64,000 nt of DNA from an uncultured Sphingomonadaceae bacterium (GTDB lineage: Bacteria > Pseudomonadota > Alphaproteobacteria > Sphingomonadales > Sphingomonadaceae), in contig CANLCX010000001.1 in the NCBI GenBank assembly GCA_947489315.1, positions 251,501-315,500 on the forward strand, in the 5' to 3' direction. The notes beneath the pieces are model-generated. The model had not been told where the DNA came from and did no database searches. It saw only the letters and a list, made by a program, of their open reading frames with translations. Both the position numbers and the translations under genes were made by a program. Every line of letters starts with the position of its first letter. The stretch's first letter is position 1. Positions 62,837 through 64,000 of the stretch are shown here, piece after piece.

Positions 62837-64000
62837 ATGCCAAAAGTACTTATTTCCGATAAAATGGATCCAAAAGCCGCCGAAATTTTCCGTGAACGCG
62901 GTGTTGAAGTGGACGAAATTACCGGTCAGACACCGGAAGAGCTGATGAAAATTATCGGTGAATATGACGGTCTCGCCATTCGTTCATCGACAACGGTGAC
63001 GCCCGAAATATTGGACGCCGCGACCAACCTGAAAGTGGTTGGTCGGGCTGGTATCGGTGTGGATAATGTCGATATTCCTGCCGCTTCCGCCAAAGGCGTG
63101 GTGGTGATGAATACACCTTTCGGCAACAGTATCACGACGGCCGAACATGCCATCGCGATGATGTTTGCGCTGGCCCGTCAGCTTCCTTCTGCCGATGCCT
63201 CAACACAGGCCGGTAAATGGGAAAAATCAAAATTCATGGGTGTCGAGCTGACCAGCAAGACGCTCGGTTTAATTGGTGCTGGTAATATCGGTTCGATTGT
63301 TGCCGAACGGGCCATTGGTCTGCGCATGAAAGTTGTGGCTTATGATCCGTTCCTGACCGCTGAACGTGCGATTGAAATTGGTATTGAAAAAGTCACGCTG
63401 GACGAGCTTCTCGCACGCGCCGACTTTATCACCATGCACACGCCGCTGACCGATCAGACGCGCAATATCTTGTCCGCTGAAGCGATTGCCAAGGCTAAAC
63501 CTGGCGTGCGGATCATCAATTGTGCCCGCGGTGGTTTGATTGACGAAGTGGCTTTGAAAGAGGCACTGGAATCCGGTCAAGTGGCTGGCGCGGCGCTGGA
63601 TGTTTATGCGCAGGAACCTGCCAAGGAAAACGACCTGTTTGGAACGCCGAACCTCATCTGTACGCCGCATCTCGGCGCTTCGACCAGTGAGGCACAGGTC
63701 AATGTCGCGATCCAGGTCGCAGAACAAATGGCCGACTATCTGGTCAACGGCGGCGTAGAAAATGCGCTTAACATGCCCAGCCTTTCGGCAGAGCAGGCAC
63801 CGAAGCTGAAACCCTATATGACGCTTGCAAATCAGCTGGGTTCATTGATTGGCCAACTATCAAGCAGTTCGCTTAAAGGCATTTCGGTAGAAGTTGAAGG
63901 TGCGGCAGCCGAGCTCGACCCAAAACCAATCACTGCTGCTGTTCTCGCTGGATTGATGGCGGCCTATAGCGACTCCGTGAATATGGTGAACGCGCCCTAT
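62837..64000 (+). CDS. serA: D-3-phosphoglycerate dehydrogenase, partial (3' end beyond window)
   Basis: First enzyme of serine synthesis. 388 codons are visible from ATG 62837. The substrate domain has RSSTTVTPEILDAA, then NLKVVGRAGIGVDNVDIPAA; the NAD domain has LGLIGAGNIGSIVAERA, CARGGLIDEVAL and the catalytic histidine in TPHLGAST. The beginning of the intervening/ACT region (ALNMPSLSAEQAP) follows, as in long-form SerA. It forms a serine cluster with serC. Confidence 0.95.
   Translation, partial: MPKVLISDKMDPKAAEIFRERGVEVDEITGQTPEELMKIIGEYDGLAIRSSTTVTPEILDAATNLKVVGRAGIGVDNVDIPAASAKGVVVMNTPFGNSITTAEHAIAMMFALARQLPSADASTQAGKWEKSKFMGVELTSKTLGLIGAGNIGSIVAERAIGLRMKVVAYDPFLTAERAIEIGIEKVTLDELLARADFITMHTPLTDQTRNILSAEAIAKAKPGVRIINCARGGLIDEVALKEALESGQVAGAALDVYAQEPAKENDLFGTPNLICTPHLGASTSEAQVNVAIQVAEQMADYLVNGGVENALNMPSLSAEQAPKLKPYMTLANQLGSLIGQLSSSSLKGISVEVEGAAAELDPKPITAAVLAGLMAAYSDSVNMVNAPY

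Noticed and set aside
1-64000. CRISPR array or cas genes
   Set aside because: No series of regularly spaced repeats and no Cas protein motifs were seen.

Overview
The window looks like a chromosomal segment of an alphaproteobacterium, most probably a Sphingomonadales member (Sphingorhabdus/Parasphingorhabdus/Sphingopyxis-like). This rests on the gene content: a glnD with two ACT domains, a CBP3-type cytochrome bc1 chaperone next to a DUF177 gene, a pheA/membrane cytochrome c divergent pair, an extensin-like lipoprotein, and a structured leader before serC. The genus is inference only.

Layout. 1-18.2 kb is core chromosome: lgt (partial), an acyl-CoA synthetase, glnD, DUF177, the bc1 chaperone, bamE, maeB, mutS, a peroxiredoxin, argB, yggT, folD, a lipoprotein, marC, a Trm112-like gene, a Lon-N-domain gene and a YbbN-like thioredoxin. 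At 18.4-19.25 kb lie tRNA-Gly(GCC), a small helix-turn-helix gene and tRNA-Leu(CAG). From 19.23 to 51.02 kb runs a genomic island of about 31.8 kb, inserted in the 3' end of tRNA-Leu. It is bounded by a 20-bp direct repeat, carries a tyrosine integrase at its far end, and is visibly more A+T-rich than its surroundings. 51.1-64 kb returns to chromosome: a Rieske oxygenase with NTF2-like partners, a GAF-GGDEF protein, an Imm11-like protein, pheA, cytochrome c, a LOG-family protein, an extensin-like lipoprotein, an MsrQ-like membrane protein, a PepSY-like protein, serC and a partial serA.

The main system in the island is a DNA phosphorothioation (backbone sulfur) defence locus of the Ssp type. 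A cysteine desulfurase (SspA-like, + strand) is divergent from a tight minus-strand operon. In order the operon holds a DUF4007 protein (SspB-like nickase), a large P-loop ATPase (SspC-like), a membrane protein, a SAM methyltransferase, a PAPS-reductase/ATP-pyrophosphatase (SspD-like), a 48-residue protein, an SMC/DndD-like ATPase, a protein resembling the phosphorothioation-associated protein 4 family, and a phospholipase D-nuclease/helicase of the phosphorothioation restriction type. The last three probably form an SspFGH-type restriction module. The methyltransferase and membrane protein between sspC and sspD are not part of the core set I know. Convergent to the operon is an 860-residue protein combining two RNA-polymerase alpha-CTD-like repeats, a sigma region-4-like helix-turn-helix and several winged-helix units; I regard it as the least explained gene of the locus.

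The rest of the island is a mosaic. It holds a transfer-like ATPase/replication-relaxation operon, a HEPN-like gene, lipoprotein and membrane genes, two XRE regulators, a structured non-coding segment, a second HerA/VirD4-like ATPase flanked by a 20-bp direct repeat, a large serine recombinase, a back-to-back NUDIX/glycosyltransferase pair, a decayed SMC-like ATPase fragment and several unknown genes. A degenerate copy of the tRNA-Gly 3' end beyond the right border suggests an older integration event.
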